From contig JANQQV010000023.1 in NCBI GenBank assembly GCA_028284865.1, positions 35,584 through 99,583 on the forward strand: a stretch of DNA of 64,000 bases, given 5' to 3'. How positions within the stretch are numbered: the stretch's first letter is position 1; the number at the start of each line of letters is the position of its first letter. Source of the DNA: Rhodothermales bacterium. Lineage in GTDB: Bacteria; Bacteroidota; Rhodothermia; Rhodothermales; UBA10348. This document shows positions 48,344-58,068 of the stretch, piece by piece. Position numbers and translations under genes: made by a program. The notes under the pieces were generated by a model. The model did not search any database. It saw nothing but the letters and a program-made list of their open reading frames with translations, and was not told where the DNA came from.

Positions 48344-49201
48344 ATGCTGGAGATGCGTCCTACCCGGAGTACCGGAAGCGCAAAACGGGGATACCTGATT
48401 CCCATTGGTGGAGCTGAGGAGAAGGAAACCAATCCGGTCATCCTGCAGCACTTTGTGGACCTGTGCGGAGGCGCCGAGGCGAACATTGTGGTCTTCCCGA
48501 CAGCATCCCGCCTGGAAGACACCGGCGCGCGGTACGTGGATATCTTCAAGCGCCTCGGCGCCGGAAAAGTCGATTTCATCGACCTGAACACCCGTGCTGA
48601 TTGCGAGAATCTGGACAACTTGAAGCGTCTGGACGAAGCCACCGGGATTTTCATCACCGGGGGAAATCAGCTTCGCTTGTCCACCATCATCGGCGGGACA
48701 CCCCTTGGCGATCAGATCCGCTACCTCAACGCCCACGAGGTCCATGTGGCGGGCACATCGGCTGGAGCGGCCATCCTGCCCGAGCACATGATTGCCGGAG
48801 GCCAGAGCGGCCCTACCCCCCGCCAAGCAGCCGTTACACTCAGCCCGGGGCTCGCCCTGACCAATCGCCTGGTCATTGACCAGCATTTTCGCGAGCGCGA
48901 TCGTCTGGGGCGTTTGCTTGCAGCCCTCGCCTACAACCCGTATTTCATTGGCCTGGGGGTCGATGAAGACACGGCCGGATTCATCAGTCCGGAAGGTGTG
49001 CTCGAAGTCGCCGGCAGCGGCGGCATCACCATTGTCGATCCTTCAGACCTTGAATACTCATCGATTGCCGAAGCCCGGCGCGACGATGTGGTTACCATGA
49101 CCAATGTCAGGATCCATATTCTTGCGGCAGGCGATCGCTTCGATCTGACCTCCCGTCGTCCGCTGGTTCAGGCTCAGCTGGAAGCAGAAGAAAACGCCTG
49201 A
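48344..49201 (+). CDS. cphB: Cyanophycinase, serine peptidase S51
   Basis: 285 residues. It degrades cyanophycin, the Asp backbone polymer with Arg side chains, into beta-Asp-Arg dipeptides. Family landmarks are RGYLIPIGGAEEKE, VVFPTASRLED, IFITGGNQLRLSTII and the nucleophile serine in VAGTSAGAAIL. DQHFRERDRLGRLLAALAYN and GLGVDEDTAGFI complete the S51 pattern. The start is one base after iadA and the enzyme would pass its dipeptides to it. Cytoplasmic. The next gene, the synthetase, begins 66 bases on. Confidence 0.93.
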   Translation: MLEMRPTRSTGSAKRGYLIPIGGAEEKETNPVILQHFVDLCGGAEANIVVFPTASRLEDTGARYVDIFKRLGAGKVDFIDLNTRADCENLDNLKRLDEATGIFITGGNQLRLSTIIGGTPLGDQIRYLNAHEVHVAGTSAGAAILPEHMIAGGQSGPTPRQAAVTLSPGLALTNRLVIDQHFRERDRLGRLLAALAYNPYFIGLGVDEDTAGFISPEGVLEVAGSGGITIVDPSDLEYSSIAEARRDDVVTMTNVRIHILAAGDRFDLTSRRPLVQAQLEAEENA

Positions 49202-49267
49202 TCCCACCCTGTTAACCTTGAGAATGCTCGCCTACCCACCCCGGCGACTTCCAACCTTTCGACAGCC

Positions 49268-52069
49268 ATGAAAGTCCTTTCCACCAATGTTTATGTCGGC
49301 CCCAACCTCTGGGCTCATTTTCCGGTAATCCGGCATGTCATCGATCTGGGAATCCTGGAAGAATGGCCCACCCGCAAGCTGGGTGACGGCTTCATCGACG
49401 GGTTGATCGAATCGCTGCCTGGACTGCATGAACATGGTTGTTCGTACGGAGAGCCGGGCGGATTCATCCGTCGCATGCGCGAAGATGAGGGGACGTGGTT
49501 GGGTCACGTCCTTGAGCATGTGGCCATCGAGCTACAGAATGAGGCAGGCTCGCAGGTCGGATTTGGCCGCACGCGGTCGACCGGCAATCCGCGCGAATAC
49601 AACATGGTATTCGAGTACAAACAGCGCGACGTGGGTCTCGAAGCGTCCAGCCTAGGACGCCAGCTCATCCTGAGCCTCCTGCCGGAAACCGTGAAGGCTC
49701 AGCTTGAAGATCTTCCGGGCGATGATTTCGATTTCGAGGAAGAGAAAACGGCCTTCATCCGTTTCGCGCAGCGCAAGGAATTCGGCCCCTCCACGCAATC
49801 GCTGGTCGACGCGGCGGTGGAGCGCGACATCCCCTGGATCCGTCTCAATCAGTATTCCCTGGTCCAGTTCGGACACGGCAAATTCCAGAAGCGCATTCAG
49901 GCGACCATCACCAGTGAAACGCGCCACATCGCTGTTGAAATCGCGTGCGACAAGGAAGACACGCACCATTTGCTCAATGATCTGGGCCTTCCGGTCCCGC
50001 AGCAGGAAATGGTGTACAGCGAACGACAGGCCGTTCGTATGGCTCGCCGTATTGGCTACCCGGTCGTGGTAAAACCGCTAAATGCCAATCATGGTCGCGG
50101 CGTTTCCATCAACCTGAATGCTGACGAGGAAGTCGAAGCGGGATTCCGGTACGCCCGGGAAAATGGTTCAAGCCGAGCTGTCCTGGTGGAGAGCTTCATC
50201 ACTGGATTCGACCATCGTATGCTGGTCGTGGATGGTAATCTCGTGGCAGTGGCCAAACGCGTCCCCGGACATGTTGTTGGTGATGGCAAGCACACCATCG
50301 AAGAGCTCGTCGACATCGTCAATCAGGATCCTCGTCGCGGGATTGGTCACGAAAAGGTGCTGACCCGCCTCGAGTTCGATCAGAAGGCGATGGAGCATCT
50401 CGAAGAGAAGGAATACACCAAGGAGACCGTCCTCGCCGATGGCGAAATCCTGTATCTCCGCTCAACAGCCAACCTTTCAACCGGTGGTACGGCCATTGAT
50501 TTGACTGACGTTGTTCACCCGGATAACCGGGCCATGGCGGTTCGCGCGATCCAGGCCGTCGGCCTCGATGTTGGCGGTGTGGACTTCCTGACGGATGACA
50601 TCTCCCAGTCTTACAAGGAAATTGGCGGCGCCATTGTCGAAGTGAATGCCGCTCCCGGTTTCCGCATGCACGTGGCTCCTTCCGAAGGAAAGCCACGTGA
50701 CGTTGCCGGCGCTGTGATGGACATGCTGTTCCCATCCGATACGCCTCGCCGCGTTCCGATTGCCGGCATCACGGGTACGAACGGAAAGACAACGACCAGC
50801 CGCATGCTGGCCCACATCATGAAAGGGGTTGGCCACACGGTTGGCATGACGTCCACTGACGGGGTTTACATCGACGGTCACCTCTCGGTCAAGGGAGACA
50901 TGACTGGCCCAACCTCGGCTGCCATCGTCCTTCGCGACCCAACGATTGACATGGCCGTGCTGGAAACCGCTCGCGGCGGTCTCGTCAAACGCGGTCTGGG
51001 CTACCGGAAATCAAACGTGGCTTGCTGTCTGAATATCGCTGCGGATCACTTGGGTATGCGCGGCATCAATACGCTTGAGCAGCTGGCAGAACTCAAGCGG
51101 ATCGTCGTCGAAGTTGCTCAAGACGTTGCCGTCCTGAATGCCGATGACGAGCATTGCCTGCGCATGGCTGACCACACCCAGGCCGAGCGCATCTGCTATT
51201 TCACGTTGAACCAGAACCACGAACTGGTTCGGGAGCACATTCGGGCCGGTGGCCTTGCCTGTGTGCTCGAGCAGGGAATCAACGGGCACATGATCACGCT
51301 TTTCGATGGTGGTGCGCACATTCCTCTCCTCTGGACGCACTTGATCCCGGCGACGCTGGAAGGAAAAGCCATCCACAACGTCCAGAACGCCATGGCCGCC
51401 TCGGCGATGGCCTACTCGCTGGGTGCTTCCCTCGAAGACATCCGACACGGCCTGCGCACATTCGACACGTCCTTCTTTCAGGCGCCAGGCCGCATGAACG
51501 TGTTCGACGAGCATCCTTTCAAGGTCATCCTCGACTACGCCCACAACCCGGCAGCGGTCGACGCCATGTGCAAGACGGCCTCACAATTGCATGTTGAAGG
51601 TCGTCGGCTGGTCGTCCTGGCCGCTCCTGGCGACCGTCGCGACGAGGACATCGACGCAATTGCTGGTCATGCAGCCGGCCAGTTCGATGCGTACTTCTGC
51701 AAGGCCGATGATGACCGACGCGGACGCGGTCACTCCGAGGTCCCGGATCGTATTGCCACCGTGCTCAAGGAAAATGGCGTATCAGAAGACCTGATCCAGA
51801 TCATTCCCGACGAGCAGACGTGTATCGACGCAGCTCTTCGTGAAGCGAATTCAGGTGATCTCGTGCTGATCTTCGGTGACGACACCACCCGATGCTGGAA
51901 ACAGATCATCCATTTTGATTCGGATGGTACTCCCGTGGCAACGGACAACGCTTCAGGAGTGGAAGTGGCCGAGCTCCCGGATCTGAGCGAGTTCTCCATC
52001 GGAACCGGTGTTGAGCTGATCCGCGACGAGAAAGGTGTCCGCCTCGCTCGGGAAGAAGACGCGGACTAA
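49268..52069 (+). CDS. cphA: Cyanophycin synthetase
   Basis: 933 residues, slightly longer than the usual 870-900. It makes cyanophycin from Asp and Arg with ATP. The N-terminal domain (1-160) has WLGHVLEHVAIELQNEAG, a His/Glu pattern like the reported primer-making metal site. An ATP-grasp domain follows (YPVVVKPLNANHGRGVSINL), adding Asp to the backbone. The Mur-ligase-like half starts at the P-loop ITGTNGKTTTSRML, followed by METARGG-type VLETARGGLVKRGLGY, and adds Arg to the Asp side chain; KVILDYAHNPAAVDAM is the late catalytic region. A C-terminal tail of about 40 acidic residues is extra. The operon order iadA-cphB-cphA supports both storage and recovery of nitrogen. Confidence 0.95.
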   Translation: MKVLSTNVYVGPNLWAHFPVIRHVIDLGILEEWPTRKLGDGFIDGLIESLPGLHEHGCSYGEPGGFIRRMREDEGTWLGHVLEHVAIELQNEAGSQVGFGRTRSTGNPREYNMVFEYKQRDVGLEASSLGRQLILSLLPETVKAQLEDLPGDDFDFEEEKTAFIRFAQRKEFGPSTQSLVDAAVERDIPWIRLNQYSLVQFGHGKFQKRIQATITSETRHIAVEIACDKEDTHHLLNDLGLPVPQQEMVYSERQAVRMARRIGYPVVVKPLNANHGRGVSINLNADEEVEAGFRYARENGSSRAVLVESFITGFDHRMLVVDGNLVAVAKRVPGHVVGDGKHTIEELVDIVNQDPRRGIGHEKVLTRLEFDQKAMEHLEEKEYTKETVLADGEILYLRSTANLSTGGTAIDLTDVVHPDNRAMAVRAIQAVGLDVGGVDFLTDDISQSYKEIGGAIVEVNAAPGFRMHVAPSEGKPRDVAGAVMDMLFPSDTPRRVPIAGITGTNGKTTTSRMLAHIMKGVGHTVGMTSTDGVYIDGHLSVKGDMTGPTSAAIVLRDPTIDMAVLETARGGLVKRGLGYRKSNVACCLNIAADHLGMRGINTLEQLAELKRIVVEVAQDVAVLNADDEHCLRMADHTQAERICYFTLNQNHELVREHIRAGGLACVLEQGINGHMITLFDGGAHIPLLWTHLIPATLEGKAIHNVQNAMAASAMAYSLGASLEDIRHGLRTFDTSFFQAPGRMNVFDEHPFKVILDYAHNPAAVDAMCKTASQLHVEGRRLVVLAAPGDRRDEDIDAIAGHAAGQFDAYFCKADDDRRGRGHSEVPDRIATVLKENGVSEDLIQIIPDEQTCIDAALREANSGDLVLIFGDDTTRCWKQIIHFDSDGTPVATDNASGVEVAELPDLSEFSIGTGVELIRDEKGVRLAREEDAD

Positions 52070-52078
52070 GAATCACCC

Positions 52079-53764
52079 ATGTCTTTCCACGCCACGCTCA
52101 TCGATGCCCGCCGCCTGACCGGTCCAAATCTGGTCTGGGATCGTCCGGGCGCTTTGCTCGAAGTCGAAACCGACTCAGACGCGGTCATTGCGCACTGGCA
52201 AACGGAGATCGAAGCCCTTCGGGACCACCTGGGCTTACCGGACATGGGCATCGCCATCAAGCGTCGCTCGCAAGGAGCCTGGCTCGTCGTTGGTGGACCA
52301 GTGGATCATCTGTATGGACTGATTGAGGCGTCCGAAGTGGCCTGGCATCGCGCCATCGCACTGATGGAAGGACGCGACCCTGGCGAACCGGATCTGACGC
52401 TTGTCCACAAGGAGCTTGACGAAGAACGGGCGCCCGCCGTTGTTGCTCTCCAGCACGCGGCTTCGAAACGCGGCGTCACGTTCCTGTGGGACGATGACTT
52501 CGTTTCCCTCGGCATGGGGTCGCAGTCGAAGACCTGGCCACGCCCGGAGACGCCCAACCCGACTGATGTCGATTGGTCGTCCTTCGCAGACATTCCGGTT
52601 GCCGTGGTTACGGGCACCAACGGAAAATCAACCACCGTCCGACTGCTGTGCACCATGGCTGCAGCCTGGGGCAAGGTGTTTGGCAACACTTCGACGGACT
52701 GGGTTCGCGTCGGCGATGAGGTCCTCGATACGGGTGACTATTCAGGTCCTGGCGGGGCGCGCACGGCTGTGCGAGACCCGCGTGTGGAGGTCGCCCTGCT
52801 GGAAACAGCGCGCGGAGGGCTGCTCCGACGCGGCTGTGGCCTGGAGCGTGCCCATGTCGCGGCTGTCTTGAACGTCGCCTCCGATCACATGGGGCAATAC
52901 GGCATTACTTCCGTCGACGATCTGATCGAAGCCAAGCTGATCGTCCGGCGATTGGTTGATCCCGACGGCTTGCTGGTGCTGAATGCCGATGATGAGGGCC
53001 TTCGACGTGCCGCGGAAGGCTTCCCATCACAGCGAATGGCCTGGTTCTCGCTGGAGAGCGCCTTGCCAGATGGCATTGCTGATGGCGCGTGTGTTCGAGA
53101 TGGCGTATTGACGCTCGTTTCTGGTGGCGAAGAAACGGCCATCCTTCCGATAGCCGACGTTCCCATCACAATGGGCGGTGCGGCACAGTACAACGTGGCT
53201 AATGCCCTGGCTGCCAGTCTGGTCGCGCATCATCTGGGTATGCCGCTCGAAGCCATCCAAGCCGGTTTGCGCACGTTCGAGAGTGACTTCCGCACCAATC
53301 CGGGACGCTCCAATTGGTTTGATGTGGGCGGCGCGCGGGTCCTGTTGGACTATGCGCACAACCCCCACGGACTGCACGCCATCATCGACACAGCAAACCG
53401 CATGATGGCAGCGCAGGAAGGACCCGCGCGCCGGATCATGGTCCTTTCCACCGCCGGCGACCGAACTGAACCCGAAATCCGCGAGCTTGCCGCCATCGCC
53501 GCCCAGTCGGGTATCGAAGAAATCCTCGTAGCTGACTGTGTGGGTTATGAGCGCAAGTTGGGTCCGATGGGCGTTCCTCGCATTCTTGCCGATGAACTGG
53601 CTCGCCATGGCCGCGACGTACCGCAATTCACTTCGGAACTGAATGGCGTGGAAGCCGCCCTGGCCATGGCTCGCCCGGGAGATCTTTTGATGCTGCTGGT
53701 AAAAGGCGAACGAAAGCAGAGTCTCGAAGCCATCGAGAATGCAATCGCCCGGACCCGCTCCTGA
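52079..53764 (+). CDS. Cyanophycin synthetase-like Mur ligase lacking the ATP-grasp domain
   Basis: 561 residues. The first 160 loosely resemble the N-terminal domain of CphA (SFHATLIDARRLTGPNLVWD). The rest is the Mur-ligase half with VVTGTNGKSTTVRLLC, ALLETARGGLLRRGCGLERA, LNVASDHMGQYGITSVDDLI and ARVLLDYAHNPHGLHAI. The ATP-grasp domain that extends the backbone is absent, in contrast to CphA and to CphA2. It should still be able to join an amino acid to a carboxylate through an acyl-phosphate. It is 9 bases downstream of cphA and so made with it. It may modify cyanophycin or a relative with a second side chain. The role is inference. Confidence 0.78.
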   Translation: MSFHATLIDARRLTGPNLVWDRPGALLEVETDSDAVIAHWQTEIEALRDHLGLPDMGIAIKRRSQGAWLVVGGPVDHLYGLIEASEVAWHRAIALMEGRDPGEPDLTLVHKELDEERAPAVVALQHAASKRGVTFLWDDDFVSLGMGSQSKTWPRPETPNPTDVDWSSFADIPVAVVTGTNGKSTTVRLLCTMAAAWGKVFGNTSTDWVRVGDEVLDTGDYSGPGGARTAVRDPRVEVALLETARGGLLRRGCGLERAHVAAVLNVASDHMGQYGITSVDDLIEAKLIVRRLVDPDGLLVLNADDEGLRRAAEGFPSQRMAWFSLESALPDGIADGACVRDGVLTLVSGGEETAILPIADVPITMGGAAQYNVANALAASLVAHHLGMPLEAIQAGLRTFESDFRTNPGRSNWFDVGGARVLLDYAHNPHGLHAIIDTANRMMAAQEGPARRIMVLSTAGDRTEPEIRELAAIAAQSGIEEILVADCVGYERKLGPMGVPRILADELARHGRDVPQFTSELNGVEAALAMARPGDLLMLLVKGERKQSLEAIENAIARTRS

Positions 53765-53810
53765 CCACGCACGCCACGAGCCTGCCGTTCACATTCGAAT
53801 CCGTATCCTG

Positions 53811-54494
53811 ATGGTCCGCTATCTGCCCATTGTCCTCCTCCTGACTGCTATCGGCTGCATGAATCGACAAGCGCCAGAGCCGTCCCCCCTTGTTCGCCTG
53901 TCCGAGGTGGCGCCGTCGATTGAGCAACGAGCTGCATACTTCGGTTCGGACAACTTCATGGGCCGTCCGATCCGCGGATATGAGGCGGATGAAGTGGTGA
54001 TCACCAGGGAAGCAGCCAATGCCTTGGCCCATGCTCAGAGCCTTGCCCAGGCGGAAGGCTTATCGCTGCTGGTGTTTGACGCCTACCGTCCGCAACGCGC
54101 TGTGGATCACTTTGTGGAATGGGGCGCGGATTTGGCCGACACACTGAATCAGGCAGCATTCTATCCCAATGTCCCGAAGGCCGAGCTGTTCGAGCGTGGC
54201 TATATCGCAGAGCGAAGCGGTCATAGTCGAGGTAGCACGGTGGACCTCACCTTGACGCGCGACGGCGTTGAGCTGGATATGGGCACCCCATTCGACTTCT
54301 TCGACGAGCTGTCCCACACGGAAAACGCGGCCATCTCCGAAGAGGCCATGCGCAATCGGATGCTCTTGCGCGATATCATGACCGAAGCCGGATTCCGGAA
54401 TTACGTCAACGAGTGGTGGCACTACACGCTGATCGACGAACCGTATCCAGACACCTATTTCGATCAGCCCATCACGGCGCCGGACACTGATTGA
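53811..54494 (+). CDS. VanX-like D-Ala-D-Ala dipeptidase lipoprotein
   Basis: 227 residues from ATG 53811, which starts a lipoprotein signal (LLLTAIGCMN). The M15D motifs are present: SGHSRGSTVDLTL (SxHxxGxxxD), the glutamate-histidine pair in EWWHYTL, and LVFDAYRPQRAVDHF. Family members cut D-Ala-D-Ala or other short dipeptides in the periplasm. It lies 46 bases after the synthetase-like gene and may be cotranscribed with the cyanophycin genes; a role with released dipeptides is possible, but general peptidoglycan recycling is equally likely. Confidence 0.82.
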   Translation: MVRYLPIVLLLTAIGCMNRQAPEPSPLVRLSEVAPSIEQRAAYFGSDNFMGRPIRGYEADEVVITREAANALAHAQSLAQAEGLSLLVFDAYRPQRAVDHFVEWGADLADTLNQAAFYPNVPKAELFERGYIAERSGHSRGSTVDLTLTRDGVELDMGTPFDFFDELSHTENAAISEEAMRNRMLLRDIMTEAGFRNYVNEWWHYTLIDEPYPDTYFDQPITAPDTD

Positions 54495-54652
54495 TTGGGC
54501 GGTCCGGCCTCCTGGATCAGGAATTCCGGGAATGACCGGCAGGCGACTGCATCCTGAGCGGAATCGCACCGTAGGGCGAATCACGACCCTCCTCCCAAGG
54601 ATCCGTCGGCACACGACGGACGGTTCGAACCCCGCAGCCACACATCCCTGAC

Positions 54653-56851
54653 ATGACCCGCACGATCCTGTCGGTGCTGACCTTCTTCAGCGCCACCCTT
54701 CTGATTGTACCCTCTTCCAGCGCCCAGTCCACGCCCCCGTACTCCGGCCCAATTGGTGCGGAAAATGAGATCACAGCGATCTACACGGATGAAGCTCCTC
54801 GCATCGACGGCGTATTGGATGAAGCCCTCTGGTCGCAAACACCTGTAGCGGGACCTTTTGTCCAGCTGGACCCGGCGGACGGCGAAGCACCCGCCTATCC
54901 ATCGGAAATGCGGATCGCCTACGATGAGAACAACCTCTACTTCGGTCTGAGTTTTTACGACGACGAACCGGACCTCATCCGGGCCAGGAATCTGGAGCGA
55001 GGCGGACCGAACGGGAACGATGACATGTTCTGGTTGCTGCTCGACACGTACGACGATGACCGGAATGCCTACTTGTTTGAAACCAACGTGCTTGGTACCC
55101 AGGACGACGCCATCATTGCTGATGAAGACATGTCCTACTCCGACTGGCAGTGGGACGGCATTTACGATTCGGAAGGACGCATTGCGGAAGACGGCTGGCA
55201 TGTCGAACTGGCGATTCCCTTCAAGACTATCCGATTCGACAACGCTGAAGAACTGACGATGGGCGTGGCCATCATGCGCTTCCTTAATCGCACGGGCGAA
55301 CGCTCGATGTGGCCCTACATTCCCCGCGAGTACAGTGCCGGCATCTTCCAGGTATCACAGTACGCCACTCTTCGGGGCATCAAGAATGTAGAGCGCGGAC
55401 GCAACGTCCTGATCAAACCCTACGTCATCGCAGGCGCCCAGGAATTCCGGGTGGACCCGACCGAGACTGACACAGACTCCCAACAGGACATCGGGGTGGA
55501 CGTCAAATGGGCGGTCAACCCGAATGTCACGCTCGACCTCACCGTCAATACGGACTTCGCGCAAGTTGAAGCGGATAACGTCCAGCTGGATCTGACCCGA
55601 TTCAACCTGTTCTTCCCCGAGAAGCGCGAGTTCTTCCTGGAGCGTGCAGGTCTGTTCGAGTTCGGTGATTCCCGGCAAACTGAGACCTTTTTCTCGCGAC
55701 GCATCGGGATTTCCAACGACATCATTGGCGGTGCGCGCGTCGTCGGTCAGTTCGATCGCTACTCAGTCGGGGCACTGAATATCCAGACAGCAGAAAATGA
55801 CGAACTGGGCATTGATGCCGCAAATAACACGGTCCTTCGTGGTCGTGCCGATGTTCTGGGCCGCACGACAGTAGGTGGCATCTTTACCAATCTCGAGCAA
55901 GGTGATTTCTCCAACCGGGCCTTCGGAGCCGACATCCGGAAACGATTCCTGGGTAACAGTGAAATCAGCGGTTGGTACACACGCGTCGAAGACTCCAGAC
56001 CGGATCTGTCGGATGCTGCCGGCGCTATTTCGCTCAACATCAGTCGCGCCGATTATGGCTTTGGGGGCAACTACCGCAATGTCGGGAAACGCTACAACCC
56101 CGCCCTCGGCTTCGTACGCCGCCGGGACATGGTCAATTACTCCGGGTTCGTGCGCTACAGTCCCCAGGTCAACGGCGACCTCATCCGGTCCTACTCGGTC
56201 AACGCTTACGCCGGGCTGGTGAATGGACAGGATGGTGGCAAGCAGTCCTCCGATGTCGGATTCCGCGGCAACGTCAGGATTCGCGCCAATGACCGTCTGG
56301 ATTTCCGCTACAATCGCAATTTCGAGAGCCTGGATCGCTCTTTCTTCATTCGTCCCAACGCGGAGATTGTCTCGGGAGACTACGTGTCCAACTCGGTTTC
56401 CGGCGGCTTCCGCACCGATAACTCAAAACTGTTCTCGACCAGCGGCAACTACTCCTGGGCCGAGTACTTCGGCGGCACGCGAGAAAACTGGTCAGGAGGA
56501 TTCGGCCTCCGAACCGGAAAGTACCTGAACATGGAGATCGGCCTATCCCACACCAGCTTCGATCTGCCGATCCAGAATGGGGACTTCACGGCCACGACCA
56601 TCAGTTCGAACATCAACGTTGCCTGGAGCCGCGATCTGTTCGCCAAAGCCCTGATCCAGTATGACAACTTCTCGGGAGACATCCAGGCCAATATCCGCAT
56701 CGACTGGATCCATACGCCGGGAGCGGACCTGTTTTTGGTGTTCAACACCAACTACAACTTCCACAATGCGGATGATCAGTTCGACCCACGAGCCCGACTG
56801 CTCAACAACCGCGTGGGGATAGCCAAGCTGACGTACGTGATTCAGCTGTAG
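54653..56851 (+). CDS. DUF5916 outer membrane barrel protein, copy 2
   Basis: 732 residues. Signal peptide (SVLTFFSATLLIVPSSSAQ). The N-terminal CBM9-like domain contains DEAPRIDGVLDEALWSQTPV and DMFWLLLDTYDDDRNAYLFE. The DUF5916 core shows LTVNTDFAQVEADNVQLDLT and NLFFPEKREFFLERAGLFEF, followed by barrel strands to the C-terminal VIQL. It is a distant paralog of the protein at 41520. The two share the FFPEKR-FFLE block but differ in loops. The gene is 158 bases after the VanX-like gene and ends 10 bases from the convergent secreted EEP gene. Confidence 0.83.
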   Translation: MTRTILSVLTFFSATLLIVPSSSAQSTPPYSGPIGAENEITAIYTDEAPRIDGVLDEALWSQTPVAGPFVQLDPADGEAPAYPSEMRIAYDENNLYFGLSFYDDEPDLIRARNLERGGPNGNDDMFWLLLDTYDDDRNAYLFETNVLGTQDDAIIADEDMSYSDWQWDGIYDSEGRIAEDGWHVELAIPFKTIRFDNAEELTMGVAIMRFLNRTGERSMWPYIPREYSAGIFQVSQYATLRGIKNVERGRNVLIKPYVIAGAQEFRVDPTETDTDSQQDIGVDVKWAVNPNVTLDLTVNTDFAQVEADNVQLDLTRFNLFFPEKREFFLERAGLFEFGDSRQTETFFSRRIGISNDIIGGARVVGQFDRYSVGALNIQTAENDELGIDAANNTVLRGRADVLGRTTVGGIFTNLEQGDFSNRAFGADIRKRFLGNSEISGWYTRVEDSRPDLSDAAGAISLNISRADYGFGGNYRNVGKRYNPALGFVRRRDMVNYSGFVRYSPQVNGDLIRSYSVNAYAGLVNGQDGGKQSSDVGFRGNVRIRANDRLDFRYNRNFESLDRSFFIRPNAEIVSGDYVSNSVSGGFRTDNSKLFSTSGNYSWAEYFGGTRENWSGGFGLRTGKYLNMEIGLSHTSFDLPIQNGDFTATTISSNINVAWSRDLFAKALIQYDNFSGDIQANIRIDWIHTPGADLFLVFNTNYNFHNADDQFDPRARLLNNRVGIAKLTYVIQL

Positions 56852-56861
56852 GAGCCAGGAA

Positions 56862-58022
56862 TCACCGACTGGCTGTCACGACCACCGGTCGTGAACTCAC
56901 TCCGTCGCGCGCATGTAGGCGGATGAACACCAGACCCGTACCATCGATCTCCAACGTGTTCAATCCCCGCTGGGCTGGACCGCGGGAGAGTGTGCGTCCC
57001 AACACATCAACCACGACCCATTCGGCTGTCGGGTCTTGCCCTCGGTAATCGAATGTCACCGACCCTGAAGAGGGATTTGGCCAGGGCGCGGACACGAGAT
57101 CCGGTAGTACGTCCCATTCTGGCTGCTCGACATCGGTCACCGTGCTTGGCCCAAAGGATGCCATGACCGGTAGGTGGTCCGACGTGCGGGCGTAGAACGA
57201 ATTGACCGTGACGAGCCCCGTCAAGACACGCGTTGATCCCTGCACCCACATGTCCTCCGCTTCATTGGACGCAATGATGTGGTCCAGGAAGGATCCGCTC
57301 TGGAAGGAGAAGCCACCTGATTGCTCTAGCGGAGAGGTCAGCATGGCATAGTCGTCCGGGTCCTCGATGAATACGGCGTAGGGAGACCGCTGACTGTTGT
57401 AGGTCGACGCCGCGAGCTCGTCGTTGAAGTCTCCCAAAAAGAACACAGGCTGCGTAGCCAGACCTGTGAAGTCGATGTGGTTCTTAACGCGTCGAGCTGC
57501 CTCGGTTCGACGCTCCCACGACGTCCGATCGGAAAATGCCTTCATGTGGACGTTGATGAACGTGGCCACGAAGGCAGTGTCCGGCAAGGTCACATTAAAT
57601 TCAGCCTTAAGCGGAGGACGCCCAGCAAACTCATAGTCAAAGCTCTGCAGAATGTGCGTCGATTGCCGCAATCCCAGAACCCGACTGTCATACAGATAGC
57701 CAATGCGTTGCTGACCGGAGTCCGTGGCCAGGAATCCTTCCCAGTAATCCGGTAGTGCTGTCAGCACTTCGTTGAATCGATTGGTATTCGCGATTTCCTG
57801 GACTGCCCAGATGTCAACGCCCGACCCCGAAACGATATCGATGACATTCTGCACCTGAATATCGTCATTGGAAGGACCATTGGAGGAGTGGCCAAACCAT
57901 TCAATGTTCCACGTGGCAATGTCCAGCGTAGCCTCCGTTCCGAACTCCACGATCTGAGCGTGGAGAGTAACCGGAAGTGCAACAAGGGCCATGGCGACGA
58001 GCCGCCGCAACCATACAGTCAT
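56862..58022 (-). CDS. Secreted endonuclease/exonuclease/phosphatase-fold protein with sorting tail
   Basis: 386 residues from ATG 58022; a TTG at 58031 would add three residues. Signal peptide (RLVAMALVALPVTLHAQ). The EEP domain shows LDIATWNIEWFGHS, IWAVQEIAN, FINVHMKAFSD, VFFLGDFNDELA and TSDHLPVMASF, the full DNase-I-like catalytic set. The last 75 residues (APWPNPSSGSVTFDY, then VDVLGRTLSRGPAQRGL) form a C-terminal sorting domain like that of the LamG protein. It is likely an exported nuclease or phosphodiesterase, perhaps for phosphate scavenging. It is 46 bases after the propeller lipoprotein gene, probably the last gene of that operon. Confidence 0.85.
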   Translation of the reverse strand: MTVWLRRLVAMALVALPVTLHAQIVEFGTEATLDIATWNIEWFGHSSNGPSNDDIQVQNVIDIVSGSGVDIWAVQEIANTNRFNEVLTALPDYWEGFLATDSGQQRIGYLYDSRVLGLRQSTHILQSFDYEFAGRPPLKAEFNVTLPDTAFVATFINVHMKAFSDRTSWERRTEAARRVKNHIDFTGLATQPVFFLGDFNDELAASTYNSQRSPYAVFIEDPDDYAMLTSPLEQSGGFSFQSGSFLDHIIASNEAEDMWVQGSTRVLTGLVTVNSFYARTSDHLPVMASFGPSTVTDVEQPEWDVLPDLVSAPWPNPSSGSVTFDYRGQDPTAEWVVVDVLGRTLSRGPAQRGLNTLEIDGTGLVFIRLHARDGVSSRPVVVTASR

Positions 58023-58068
58023 GTGCGCCAATGAATCTAGGGTGAGAATACCTGGAGGCGTGAGACGC

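Noticed and set aside
54622..54633. GGTTCGAACCCC like a tRNA T-arm
   Set aside because: The flanking bases do not form a T-stem and no anticodon or acceptor arms can be folded around it.
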